A DNA stretch of 64,000 nt from Fibrobacteria bacterium (GTDB taxonomy: Bacteria > Fibrobacterota > Fibrobacteria > UBA5070), in NCBI GenBank assembly GCA_020633825.1, contig JACKCV010000003.1, forward strand, positions 527,303 to 591,302, in the 5' to 3' direction. The notes under the pieces were generated by a model, which did no database searches, was not told where the DNA came from, and was given only the letters and a program-made list of their open reading frames with translations. Each line of letters opens with the position of its first letter. Position 1 is the first letter of the stretch. A program made the translations under genes and the position numbers. This document shows, in pieces, positions 1 to 8,041 of the stretch.

Positions 1-85
1 CGCCCAGGCGCTGCGGTGGAGGATCTGCCTCGATCGAGGAGCCTGCGCGGAGGGGAAGCAGTCCCCCGCGGGGAACTTTTCCGCG

Positions 86-829
86 ATGCACGGCCTGGTG
101 GCCGCCGTCCTGGTCTCCCTTCCCGCCACGCCCTACGCACAGACCACCCCCTCGGATTCCGCGGCCTCCCCGGTCCCTTCCCCGATGCGGTCGGTTCCCT
201 CCGAGACTCCGGATCCGACCCACCTCGATTCGATCGCCGCGATCCGGAATCCGTCCATCCCTTCCGGCACCACCCCGGACGGCGCCCCTTCCCCGGAGGT
301 GTCGGCCCCGAGTTCGAACGCCGGGACCACCGCCTCCTCCATCGCGGGAACGAAGGACTCCTCCTCCCCCCGCGCGTGCCATCGCAAGGAAGCTTCCTGC
401 GGCGGCACCGGATTCCTCGCCATGCCCACGTCCCTGTACGAGACGCACTCCGCCATCGGACTCGGCTTGGGCTGGCAGAACGACTCCTGGATGACCCGCA
501 TCCAAGCCGACTTCCTGGGCGATTTCCAGCGGGACGAATACCATTGGTCCTCCCTCTTCTCCCTGGGGGTGTTCTGGATCCACGGCGACCCGGGGCTCGT
601 CAGCGTGTACGAAGGAATCGTCGTGGGCGACCAGATCGGGCTGCACAAGAGCTTCTCCGGACACGTCGGATTCCTCACCGCCCTCGTCGGGGTGAGATTC
701 CGGCCCTCGGGAACCTCCACATCGGCGTATTTCGAGGCCGGATCGGGAGCCGCCTTCGACCCCGAGGAAGGCGCCTACGCCGGAGGTACCGTGCTCACCG
801 GAGGGGTGCGCAGCGATTTCGGGCTGTGA
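86..829 (+). CDS. Secreted protein with Ser/Pro/Thr-rich linker and barrel-like C-terminal half
   Basis: I do not recognise the family. The ATG at 86 gives 247 residues that begin with a hydrophobic signal-like stretch ending at an Ala-Gln (about residues 1-19). Residues 20-100 are rich in Ser, Pro and Thr and look like a disordered linker. From about residue 105 alternating polar and aromatic residues with many glycines suggest a small beta-barrel or beta-sandwich. The reading frame stays open up to the window edge, so the true start may lie outside and this may be the C-terminal part of a longer protein. Its stop faces the convergent lipoprotein gene 55 bases away. Coding status is supported by length and composition only. 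Confidence 0.55.
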   Translation: MHGLVAAVLVSLPATPYAQTTPSDSAASPVPSPMRSVPSETPDPTHLDSIAAIRNPSIPSGTTPDGAPSPEVSAPSSNAGTTASSIAGTKDSSSPRACHRKEASCGGTGFLAMPTSLYETHSAIGLGLGWQNDSWMTRIQADFLGDFQRDEYHWSSLFSLGVFWIHGDPGLVSVYEGIVVGDQIGLHKSFSGHVGFLTALVGVRFRPSGTSTSAYFEAGSGAAFDPEEGAYAGGTVLTGGVRSDFGL

Positions 830-884
830 TCCTCGAGCGAGTTCACCGCATCCCGCCCTTCCCCGAAGGACCGGGGTCCTGCGA

Positions 885-2702
885 TCAACGGGGCGATGGC
901 GCGGAGGAGGGCGTCCCGGGCCCGGAGGACAGGATCCGGGATACCAGATCCTCCTTTTCCTCCGCTGGGGTGTCGGACACCCAACCCGCCTCGATGTACG
1001 AGGGCGTGGACGTTTTCCGGCGGGTCTCGACGCCGTGCCTTCCCCGTGTGATGCACTCGGCTTCCTTCACCAATCGCTCCCAATTCCATTCCCATTCGTC
1101 GTCCAATTCGGGATCCACGAAGCGGCAGGTACGGAGATGGTGTGTGGAGGGGTCCTTCGCTTCCCGTTCGACCACCTCGTCTCCCTGGAAGTGTTCGGTG
1201 CGCACGACAGCGGTCCTGTCGAGGTAGGTGAACGCGCTCCGGACGGACTTCAACGCCAACCGGGTGGAATTCGCCTCGAATCCCAATTCGATTCCTTTGA
1301 AGGAACTGTATCCATTGCGGTACACCCCACCCTCGACTCGAAGGAGAATGCCGCCATTCTTTCCCGCAACAACCGCTCGCAGGGAGTAGTTGGGCATGAT
1401 CCTCCCGAAGTCGAATCCACCGTCGTAGGTCCAGATGTCCGAGCGACGCCCGTTGTCGTAGAGGGCCCACCAGGTGGTGGCGGATTTCGAGGTGAAGGTC
1501 CGGTAGGTGACTTGCCGCAAAACCAGGTCGTGGCCAGGGACCAGCGGAGGGAATCGGAAGTCCTTGCTGTTGAAATCGTCTGGTTCCCAATGCTCGCCGG
1601 CAAACCAAGGACGCTTCACCTTAGTCGCGGAATCGAAGGTACGTGGCAGGTACTGGAGCGCCGTGAATTCCACAGTCCCCTCCCTTCCGGCGGCCAGTTC
1701 CCGCGCCGTCACATGACGGAACAGGACCCGCTCCAGCCCCTCCAGCCGCAGACCGGAGTCCCCGACACCTTCCGGAGGGATGTATTTCGAGATATCGACG
1801 TAGGAAATCGAGGTGTCGATCGATCCATGACCCAGCCCTCGCAGCCGTTCATGGTGCAATCGACCGCTCCTCCGGGTGGAAACCTCGAGCTGCACCGCAG
1901 GCGGAGCCTGCGCCGTATCGAGGGCCGCGAGAATGTCCCGGAGCCTGGAAACCGGGATCCGATCCCCCAGGCAGACCACCTGCAACCAAGGGGAAACTCC
2001 CGGTGTGGCGACAGCCCCCACCGCGGACCGGATCCGATCGGAAAGATCCGGGGCATCGGCGCTCCGACAGACCAGCAGACTTTCGTCGAAGGGCCCCTCC
2101 AGGAAGAGAGATGTGGTGTCTCCTTCCAGGAGGATCGAGCGCAAGCGCCCGGAATCTTCCGGGGAACGGCGGCTCACGAGGACGTGGGAGCGAGAATTCC
2201 CGACATCGAGGAGAAGGCTTCCGTTCCCGGTCGTGTCCCCCCGATCCAGGCCTCTGACCACCCCTTCCAGGAAGATCATCGGAGCGGACTCCGTCGCGTG
2301 CACCCGAAAAGGTTTCGCGATCCGTCCCGAGGAATCCCTTTCCCGTGCCACGATGTCCTCTCCGAGATCGAACAGTCGGCATGGTTCGCCACAGCCGAAT
2401 CCCGGGAGGGAGTCCCCCGGACCATCGAAATCGAACGAATCCACGACCTCCCCGTCCACGCAGACCCTTCGGGCATCGATTTCCACCTCGACGTACTCGC
2501 GCGAAGGGGAGGCACGGCAGGAACCCGACTCGCCGTCCCCCCGGGTGCCGGGGAAACGACAGGAAACGACGCTCCCGAGCACCAGCGCCAGAGCGAGGAT
2601 CCTCCCCGCGGCCGGGGGACGCGACCTCGATCGCGGCACGATCGACCCCGAAACGGAAAACGCCCCGAAGGAAGCGATCCCTCGGGGCGTTTCGCGGAAC
2701 AT
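885..2702 (-). CDS. Large lipoprotein of unknown function
   Basis: The 605-residue product carries a lipoprotein signal after a long basic N-terminus: a hydrophobic run ending LGSVVSC places the lipidated Cys near residue 47. This predicts attachment to the inner leaflet of the outer membrane or to the periplasmic side of the inner membrane. The mature part has no motif I recognise. It is rich in Asp, Arg and Gly, with short beta-like segments and paired cysteines near residues 95-105. The ATG at 2702 is the first in frame that leaves the signal sequence near the N-terminus. Further upstream the frame runs into the duplicated aspS 3' end, which argues against an earlier start. Confidence 0.7.
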   Translation of the reverse strand: MFRETPRGIASFGAFSVSGSIVPRSRSRPPAAGRILALALVLGSVVSCRFPGTRGDGESGSCRASPSREYVEVEIDARRVCVDGEVVDSFDFDGPGDSLPGFGCGEPCRLFDLGEDIVARERDSSGRIAKPFRVHATESAPMIFLEGVVRGLDRGDTTGNGSLLLDVGNSRSHVLVSRRSPEDSGRLRSILLEGDTTSLFLEGPFDESLLVCRSADAPDLSDRIRSAVGAVATPGVSPWLQVVCLGDRIPVSRLRDILAALDTAQAPPAVQLEVSTRRSGRLHHERLRGLGHGSIDTSISYVDISKYIPPEGVGDSGLRLEGLERVLFRHVTARELAAGREGTVEFTALQYLPRTFDSATKVKRPWFAGEHWEPDDFNSKDFRFPPLVPGHDLVLRQVTYRTFTSKSATTWWALYDNGRRSDIWTYDGGFDFGRIMPNYSLRAVVAGKNGGILLRVEGGVYRNGYSSFKGIELGFEANSTRLALKSVRSAFTYLDRTAVVRTEHFQGDEVVEREAKDPSTHHLRTCRFVDPELDDEWEWNWERLVKEAECITRGRHGVETRRKTSTPSYIEAGWVSDTPAEEKEDLVSRILSSGPGTPSSAPSPR

Positions 2703-2713
2703 GGCGATCGAAC

Positions 2714-2870
2714 TCAGGCCGGCTGGGCCGGGGCCGCCACGGGCAGGACGGTGCGGATGGACAATTCCCGCAACTGCTCGGCCGCGACCGCCGAAGGCGC
2801 CTGGCACATGAGGTCGGAGGCACTGGCCGTCTTGGGGATTGGCGATGATGTCGCGGATGGTGTCGATCTC
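2714..2870 (-). pseudogene. Remnant of an aspS 3' end, second copy
   Basis: On the minus strand this stretch encodes the last part of an aspartyl-tRNA synthetase (SASDLMCQAPSAVAAEQL) and then its own ending, SIRTVLPVAAPAQPA and a TGA at 2714. Bases 2762-2870 repeat 2959-3066 inside the intact aspS, differing only by a one-base length change beside GGGGA and one substitution. The length change breaks the synthetase frame, so this copy cannot be an extension of the real gene. Either recombination left the old 3' end behind when a new one was acquired, or two strain variants were joined during assembly. Confidence 0.75.
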
Positions 2871-2886
2871 ATTAATTCAGACCTCA

Positions 2887-4704
2887 CTACAACAGCTTGT
2901 TCGCTGCATCTTGCAACTGCTGGCGAGTTTGGTCTGCCGTTGGCGCGACTTTGATCCCCAATTCCCGCAACTGCTCGGCCGCGACCGCCGAAGGCGCCTG
3001 GCACATGAGGTCGGAGGCACTGGCCGTCTTGGGGAAGGCGATGATGTCGCGGATGGTATCGATCTCCAGCAGCAGCATCACCATGCGGTCCAGGCCGAAG
3101 GCGAGTCCGCCGTGGGGAGGCGCGCCGAACTTCAGGGCGTCCAGCAGGAAGCCGAACTTGAGCTGGGCCTCCTCCTCGCCGATGCCCAGGGCGCGGAACA
3201 CGCGCTCCTGCACCTCCGGGGAATGGATACGGATGGATCCGCCGCCCATCTCCACGCCGTTGAGGACCAGGTCGTAGCTCTGGGAGCGCACGTTGCCCGG
3301 ATCGGTCTCGATCTTCTCGAGCTCCTCGGCGTAGGGGGCCGTGAAGGGATGGTGCACGCTGTAGTAGCGGGCGGTCTCCTCGTCGTACTCGAACATGGGC
3401 GCCGAGTGCAGCCACAGGAATTCCCACTGCCCCTTCTTCGCGAGCTTGAGGGTCTCGGTGCCCAGCTTGACGCGAAGGGTTCCCAGCACGTTCTCGACGT
3501 TCTTGCGGCGGTCGGCTCCGAAGAACAGGACGTCTCCATCCTGGGCATCCACCTGGGCCGCCAGGGCAGCGCGCACCTCGGGGGAGATGTTCTTGGCGGC
3601 GGGGCCGTTCCATTCGCCGTTCTGGATCTTGATCCAGGCCAGACCCTTGGCGCCGAGCTTGCGGACGAAATCCGTCAGCTTGTCGAGGTCGTTGCGGGTG
3701 ATCTTGTCGGCCGCGCCCTTGGCGTTGATCAGGCGCACCACGCCACCCGAGGTGGCAGGTCCCTGGAACACCACGAAGCCGCAGGTCTTGGCCCATTCGG
3801 TGACGTCCTGGATCTCCAGACCGTAGCGCAGATCGGGCTTGTCGGATCCGTACTTGGCCATGGCGGTGGCGAAGTCCATGTGGGGGATGCGTTCGGGGAG
3901 ATCCACCCCGGCGACGTCCTTCCAGACGCGGCGCACGCAGCCTTCGGCGATGTCCATGATGTCCTTCATGGTGATGAAGGACATCTCGACGTCGATCTGG
4001 GTGAATTCGGGCTGGCGATCGGCGCGAAGGTCCTCGTCGCGGAAGCACTTGGCGATCTGCATGTAGCGGTCGTAGCCGGCCACCATCAGGAGCTGCTTGA
4101 ACAGCTGCGGGGACTGCGGGAGGGCGTAGAACTCGCCGGGGTGCACGCGGGAAGGCACCAGGTAGTCGCGAGCGCCTTCGGGGGTGGACTTGGTGAGGAT
4201 GGGGGTCTCGATGTCGAGGAACCCGTTCTCGTCGAAGTAGTCGCGCACCACCTTGGTCACGCGGTGGCGCGTGACGATCTGCTTTTGGACGCTGGGGCGA
4301 CGCAGGTCGAGGTAGCGGTACTGCAGGCGCAGCTCCTCGTTCACCTTGGCGTGCTCGGACACCTCGAAAGGAGGGGTCTCGGACTTGTTCAGGACGGTGA
4401 CGGACTTGGCGAAGACCTCGATCTCGCCGGTGGCCAGCTTGGCGTTGACCATGCCGCCGCGGGAGCGGACCTCGCCCGTGATCTCCACCACCCATTCGTG
4501 GCGGAGCTTGTCGGCCAGCTCGTGGGTGTCCTTGCCGCAGATGTCGGGATCGAAGGTCACCTGGGTGACGCCGAACCGATCGCGCAGATCGATGAAGATG
4601 AGGTGCTCGCCGTGGTCGCGGTAGTTCTGGACCCAGCCGGAGAGGGTGACGGTGGATCCGACGTGGGAAGCGCGCAGCTCCCCGCAGTTGTGGGTGCGAT
4701 TCAT
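2887..4704 (-). CDS. aspS: Aspartyl-tRNA synthetase
   Basis: This cytoplasmic enzyme charges tRNA-Asp with aspartate using ATP. The 605-residue length fits the long bacterial AspRS. An OB-fold anticodon-binding domain comes first (VTLSGWVQNYRDHG near the N-terminus). The class II core follows, with motif 2 around CFRDEDLRADRQPEFTQID, the bacterial GAD insertion in the middle, and motif 3 at GLAFGLDRMVMLLL. The ATG at 4704 starts MNRTHNCGELR, typical for the family. There is no Shine-Dalgarno sequence, but a TACATTTG element lies 8 bases upstream. The last 20 or so residues come from a lower-GC tail that differs from the duplicated remnant downstream, so the C-terminus looks replaced. Confidence 0.96.
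   Translation of the reverse strand: MNRTHNCGELRASHVGSTVTLSGWVQNYRDHGEHLIFIDLRDRFGVTQVTFDPDICGKDTHELADKLRHEWVVEITGEVRSRGGMVNAKLATGEIEVFAKSVTVLNKSETPPFEVSEHAKVNEELRLQYRYLDLRRPSVQKQIVTRHRVTKVVRDYFDENGFLDIETPILTKSTPEGARDYLVPSRVHPGEFYALPQSPQLFKQLLMVAGYDRYMQIAKCFRDEDLRADRQPEFTQIDVEMSFITMKDIMDIAEGCVRRVWKDVAGVDLPERIPHMDFATAMAKYGSDKPDLRYGLEIQDVTEWAKTCGFVVFQGPATSGGVVRLINAKGAADKITRNDLDKLTDFVRKLGAKGLAWIKIQNGEWNGPAAKNISPEVRAALAAQVDAQDGDVLFFGADRRKNVENVLGTLRVKLGTETLKLAKKGQWEFLWLHSAPMFEYDEETARYYSVHHPFTAPYAEELEKIETDPGNVRSQSYDLVLNGVEMGGGSIRIHSPEVQERVFRALGIGEEEAQLKFGFLLDALKFGAPPHGGLAFGLDRMVMLLLEIDTIRDIIAFPKTASASDLMCQAPSAVAAEQLRELGIKVAPTADQTRQQLQDAANKLL
2959..3066 (-). repeat. Direct repeat partner in the 3' end of intact aspS
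   Basis: These 108 bases match 2762-2870 at about 98 percent, in the same orientation and with a period of 197 bases. This copy is in frame inside aspS. The sequences that follow on the minus strand differ completely: the intact gene ends in a less GC-rich tail, while the remnant ends in a GC-rich Ala/Pro tail. Confidence 0.85.
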
Positions 4705-4712
4705 AAGGTGCG

Positions 4713-4720
4713 CAAATGTA
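4713..4720 (-). promoter_or_regulatory. TACATTTG promoter-like element of aspS
   Basis: On the minus strand TACATTTG lies exactly 8 bases before the aspS ATG. It fits the TAnnTTTG -7 element of Bacteroidota-type promoters. With this spacing transcription would begin at or next to the start codon, giving a leaderless mRNA. The same arrangement is seen before murJ, gyrB and, as variants, rpiA and purL. Confidence 0.5.
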
Positions 4721-4819
4721 GATCGCCGCAGGTGAGGTGCCCCGGTCGGGCGATCCCGGGAAGAGAATCCCTTCGCTCCCGCTTCGTTCTTCTGGCAACA
4801 CCCTCGTGGCTCGAGGCCC

Positions 4820-4848
4820 TTGACATCGCCTGGATCGAGTATGAATAT
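4820..4848 (+). promoter_or_regulatory. Possible sigma-70 promoter of the 4855 operon
   Basis: A perfect -35 hexamer TTGACA (4820-4825) is followed after 17 bases by GAATAT (4843-4848), a weak -10. The start codon at 4855 lies only 6 bases further, so any transcript from here would be nearly leaderless. The -10 is poor, so this is tentative. Confidence 0.35.
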
Positions 4849-4854
4849 CAATCC

Positions 4855-5574
4855 ATGCTCACCCGTCTATCCGCCCTCGCATTCCTCCTGGCCTTCGGAC
4901 AAGCCATGGCCGCCCCTCGCACCAACTCCTCCCGGCAACCCCCGCCGGTGGAAACCGCCCCGGCGATCCCGGATTCGGTGTCGCAGCGCCTGGCCGCCCT
5001 GGATTCGCTCCTGCTGGTGCGCGACACCGCCCTGGCCCAGGCGGAAAGCCTGGTGGTCCGGCTGCGGGAAGACAGCGCCCTCGCCGCCACCGCCATGGCC
5101 GCCGACTCCACGCGCATCGCCATCCTCAACGACTCCCTCGCGCGGTTCATGGCCTTCGACAGCCTCGCCATCCGCATCGACACCATCACCACCAGCGATT
5201 CCCTCCTCTCCTCCCGGATCCTGCCGCTTCGCTCCCTGCTGGCCCTGGCCGCATGGAACTCGGGCCTCACGGTCCATCAGCGCGAGGAGATCCCCGGATT
5301 CCGTCGATGCGCGCCGGTGCGCGCCCATATCGAGCAACGCGGCGACACCACCTGGGTGCGCATCGATCGCGACGGAAAGGTGTTCCAGGACAGTGTAAAC
5401 AGCACCAAGGACTCCCGGATCGCCCAACTCGAACGTTCGGTGGTGCGTCAGGCGTTCGGGGAAGCGAGCATCCCCCCCGAGGAGGTCCGGACCGGCTGGC
5501 CCTGGCCGGTGCGCGCCGGAGTCCTGGCCGGGACCACCCTCGTGGCCATTCTCACGGTGGTGAGCCTGTGGTGA
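4855..5574 (+). CDS. Exported coiled-coil protein with C-terminal membrane segment
   Basis: The 239-residue product has a clear signal sequence (LSALAFLLAFGQAMA, about residues 4-18) and a Pro-rich stretch. A long helical region rich in Ala, Leu, Asp and Ser follows (about 45-125) and is likely a coiled coil. A single hydrophobic segment closes the protein (VLAGTTLVAILTVVSLW). The protein therefore probably spans the periplasm with a C-terminal anchor. I do not recognise the family. It starts a three-gene operon whose other members are a TPR-like lipoprotein and a barrel-like protein, so it may belong to one envelope complex. Its TGA overlaps the GTG start of the next gene. Confidence 0.75.
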   Translation: MLTRLSALAFLLAFGQAMAAPRTNSSRQPPPVETAPAIPDSVSQRLAALDSLLLVRDTALAQAESLVVRLREDSALAATAMAADSTRIAILNDSLARFMAFDSLAIRIDTITTSDSLLSSRILPLRSLLALAAWNSGLTVHQREEIPGFRRCAPVRAHIEQRGDTTWVRIDRDGKVFQDSVNSTKDSRIAQLERSVVRQAFGEASIPPEEVRTGWPWPVRAGVLAGTTLVAILTVVSLW

Positions 5575-6932
5575 AGACCTTCTCCGCTCTGGCGGCGCTC
5601 CTGGTCCTGGGAGCCTGCAACGTCTACAACCCCTCCGGCAAAGGGGATCCCGACGACACCAAGGGTTGGATCGAGCAGGGCAACGCCCAGTTGCGCGCCC
5701 AGGAATTCGACGCCGCCCAGGAAAGTTTCGGACATGTCCTCGCCTCCGACAGCGGCAACAACGAAGCCTGGGCGGGATACGCCAAGGCGGTCTCGGCCCA
5801 GCACCTCGACATCGGATTCCTGCTCGAAGAGGTGCTCAAATCCCAGGAGGAGAACCGCAAACCCCTCTGGGACCTGGATTGGGCCGGCAAGGAACGCGCG
5901 TTCCAATCGATCACCCCCGTCTGGAAGGTGCTCGACCGTTGGGCCGTGCTCGACAGCCAGGGACGCGCCAAGCTCCCCGAGGAGCGGCGCCTCGAACGCG
6001 GCCTGCTCACCATGGCCCATTCCATGCTCTCGCTGTGGGATGCCAACGGAGATGGGCACTTGGATTCCACCCAGGATGCCATGGCGCAACTGCTGTTCGG
6101 CGGTTTGGAAAGTGTCATGAGCGGATCCCAAAAAGGGGGTGGATTCGTTCCCGCGGTGAGCGCCGACATGTTCTACGGCCCCGATTCCACCATCGATTCC
6201 GCCAAGGTGATGGAATTCAACGCCATGCTGACCAGGGTCGACGACCAGTTCCGCACCGTTTCCTTGATCGCCCAACAGGACACCGCCATGGCCGCCATGT
6301 ACGCGAGCGTCCAGGAGCAGAATCCCGAGGCCCTCCAGGTGTACCAGACTTCCAACGTGGTCGACGACGACATGGACGGGTGCGCCGACGAAGAGATCAT
6401 CGACAGCCTCGACAACGACGGGGACGGCCTGGTCGACGAGGACACCCGCACCGGATACCTCCTTCCCGGGTCCCCCAAGGCCGGGGCGCTGGCGCAAGTG
6501 TCCAAGTCCGATTCCGTTCGTGGCGACCGCCTGGCCAATCCCTTCACCGGCTTGGGCATGAAAGGCGTGGACTCCACCTTCAAGACCCTGGTCTACGCCG
6601 ATGCCGCGGGCCACCTGGAAATCCACCGCCCCTATTGGGACCCCAAAACCAACGAGTTCCCTCGCTGGAAGTGGAACTACCAGTGTAAATGGGACGCGAA
6701 GACCGCCAAGCTGTACGGGGTGACGGCCTCGTGCCACCTCGACGCCAAGGGGAAAGCCCCCTACTTCGACACGGCGGGCATCGACCGGATGGCCTTGGCC
6801 GAGTTGCTTCGCAACACCGCCCCCGGGTGGCCGCGCGTGGAGCTCGGTTGCAAGGTGATCGGCGGCTGCTGGTGCCGCATCCAGGAAACCCTCTGCGATT
6901 CCACCAAGAAGGAGTGCCGCGATGTTCGCTGA
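5571..6932 (+). CDS. Lipoprotein with TPR-like start and calcium-binding Asp repeats
   Basis: The 453-residue protein starts at a GTG that overlaps the previous stop as GTGA. The signal ends LLVLGAC, so Cys 15 is the lipidation site. Residues about 25-80 resemble a TPR hairpin pair (GNAQLRAQEFDAAQESF). DANGDGHLDS looks like an EF-hand loop. A second Asp-rich stretch, DDDMDGCADE and DNDGDGLVDED, matches thrombospondin type 3 or dockerin-like calcium loops. The C-terminus has four to six cysteines that may form disulfides. It overlaps the next gene by 11 bases. A surface or periplasmic structural role is inferred from context only. Confidence 0.8.
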   Translation: MKTFSALAALLVLGACNVYNPSGKGDPDDTKGWIEQGNAQLRAQEFDAAQESFGHVLASDSGNNEAWAGYAKAVSAQHLDIGFLLEEVLKSQEENRKPLWDLDWAGKERAFQSITPVWKVLDRWAVLDSQGRAKLPEERRLERGLLTMAHSMLSLWDANGDGHLDSTQDAMAQLLFGGLESVMSGSQKGGGFVPAVSADMFYGPDSTIDSAKVMEFNAMLTRVDDQFRTVSLIAQQDTAMAAMYASVQEQNPEALQVYQTSNVVDDDMDGCADEEIIDSLDNDGDGLVDEDTRTGYLLPGSPKAGALAQVSKSDSVRGDRLANPFTGLGMKGVDSTFKTLVYADAAGHLEIHRPYWDPKTNEFPRWKWNYQCKWDAKTAKLYGVTASCHLDAKGKAPYFDTAGIDRMALAELLRNTAPGWPRVELGCKVIGGCWCRIQETLCDSTKKECRDVR

Positions 6933-8001
6933 ACTTCTCCTCCTGGGGGCATCCCTCTCCGCGGGCCTGGCCGAAGTCTCCGCCGGCCAGGCGATGGTCG
7001 CCATGGCCGAGAACGAAGGCCGACTGGAAAGCAACCCCGCGCTCCTGGGGTCGGATTCCGTCGACCGCCGGTGGCACGGCCGCCTCACCCTTCCCCACCT
7101 GAGGATGCCTCTCGACGCCTACGGGGACATCGAACCCCACCTCGACCTGCTGTCCAGCCAGGATCCCCACAAGATCCTCGGCAGCCGCGAGTTCCTCGAC
7201 GATCTGTGGAAGTTCGACGGACGCCCGGTCTCCGTGGGGGCCGGCATGGGCGTCGCCCTCTGGCAGGGGGATTGGGCGATCTCCAGCGAGCTTTGGTCGC
7301 ATCCGGGAATCCGTCTCGACCGCGGCGTGGCGATTCCCGTCCTCCAGGTCTGGGATTCCACGCAGCTGGACATCCGCGCCGGTCTCGCCCAGCCTTTCGG
7401 GAGCTTCCGCATCGGTGTCGGCCTGCTCCTGCGCGGACAGACGGGTTCCACCCTCTCGACCAATCTGCGCGACCCTTCCCGCCTTTCCCAGGAGATCGAC
7501 AAGCTTCAAGACTCCATCACCGACCATTTCCAGGGGGTGCCCTCCCTGGGAGCCGGTCTGGACCTGGGGATCCTCCAACAGCTCCCCCATGGCCTGCAAT
7601 GGGGAGCGCGGATCGGGGAACTCGGACTCCTCGACGCCTGGGGGGACCTCAAGAGGCCCCTCCTCGATGTCGGGGCCGCGTGGATTCCCCCCGAATTCCG
7701 CCGCGGACCTCGCTGGGACCATCGGTTGGCCCTGGGGGTGGGTTTGCGCGATCTGCTCGAGACGGACATGCCCTTCCTCTCCCACCTCGATCTCGGCCTC
7801 ACCACCCGGCACAATCTGAGCCCGCGCGCCACGGAGCTGCGGGCCTCCGCAGGTTTGCGCGGGGGATGGCCGTCGGCGGGCGTGGGAACCACCCTGGGTC
7901 CCGTCCTCCTCGATGTCGCGACCTGGGTCCAGGATCTCGACCGGGTCCTGGGGCGCACCCCGTTGGAGAATTGGGAAGCGCAAGTCCAACTGGGGTGGTG
8001 A
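6922..8001 (+). CDS. Outer-membrane beta-barrel-like protein
   Basis: The 359-residue protein has a signal-like N-terminus (LLLLGASLSAGLAEVSAG) and a body of short alternating hydrophobic strands separated by Gly, Asp and Pro turns. It ends in Trp after an amphipathic strand (AQVQLGW), as expected for an outer-membrane barrel. The early part, AMAENEGRLESNPALLG, resembles the N-terminus of PorV/FadL-like or conjugal-transfer TraF-like barrel proteins, but I cannot assign it firmly. A GGAG lies 8 bases before the ATG, and the gene overlaps its upstream neighbour by 11 bases. The three genes from 4855 probably make one envelope assembly. Confidence 0.75.
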   Translation: MFAELLLLGASLSAGLAEVSAGQAMVAMAENEGRLESNPALLGSDSVDRRWHGRLTLPHLRMPLDAYGDIEPHLDLLSSQDPHKILGSREFLDDLWKFDGRPVSVGAGMGVALWQGDWAISSELWSHPGIRLDRGVAIPVLQVWDSTQLDIRAGLAQPFGSFRIGVGLLLRGQTGSTLSTNLRDPSRLSQEIDKLQDSITDHFQGVPSLGAGLDLGILQQLPHGLQWGARIGELGLLDAWGDLKRPLLDVGAAWIPPEFRRGPRWDHRLALGVGLRDLLETDMPFLSHLDLGLTTRHNLSPRATELRASAGLRGGWPSAGVGTTLGPVLLDVATWVQDLDRVLGRTPLENWEAQVQLGW

Positions 8002-8041
8002 AGGACGCTCCCCCCACCGCGTCTCGCGGAGGGGGGAGGAT

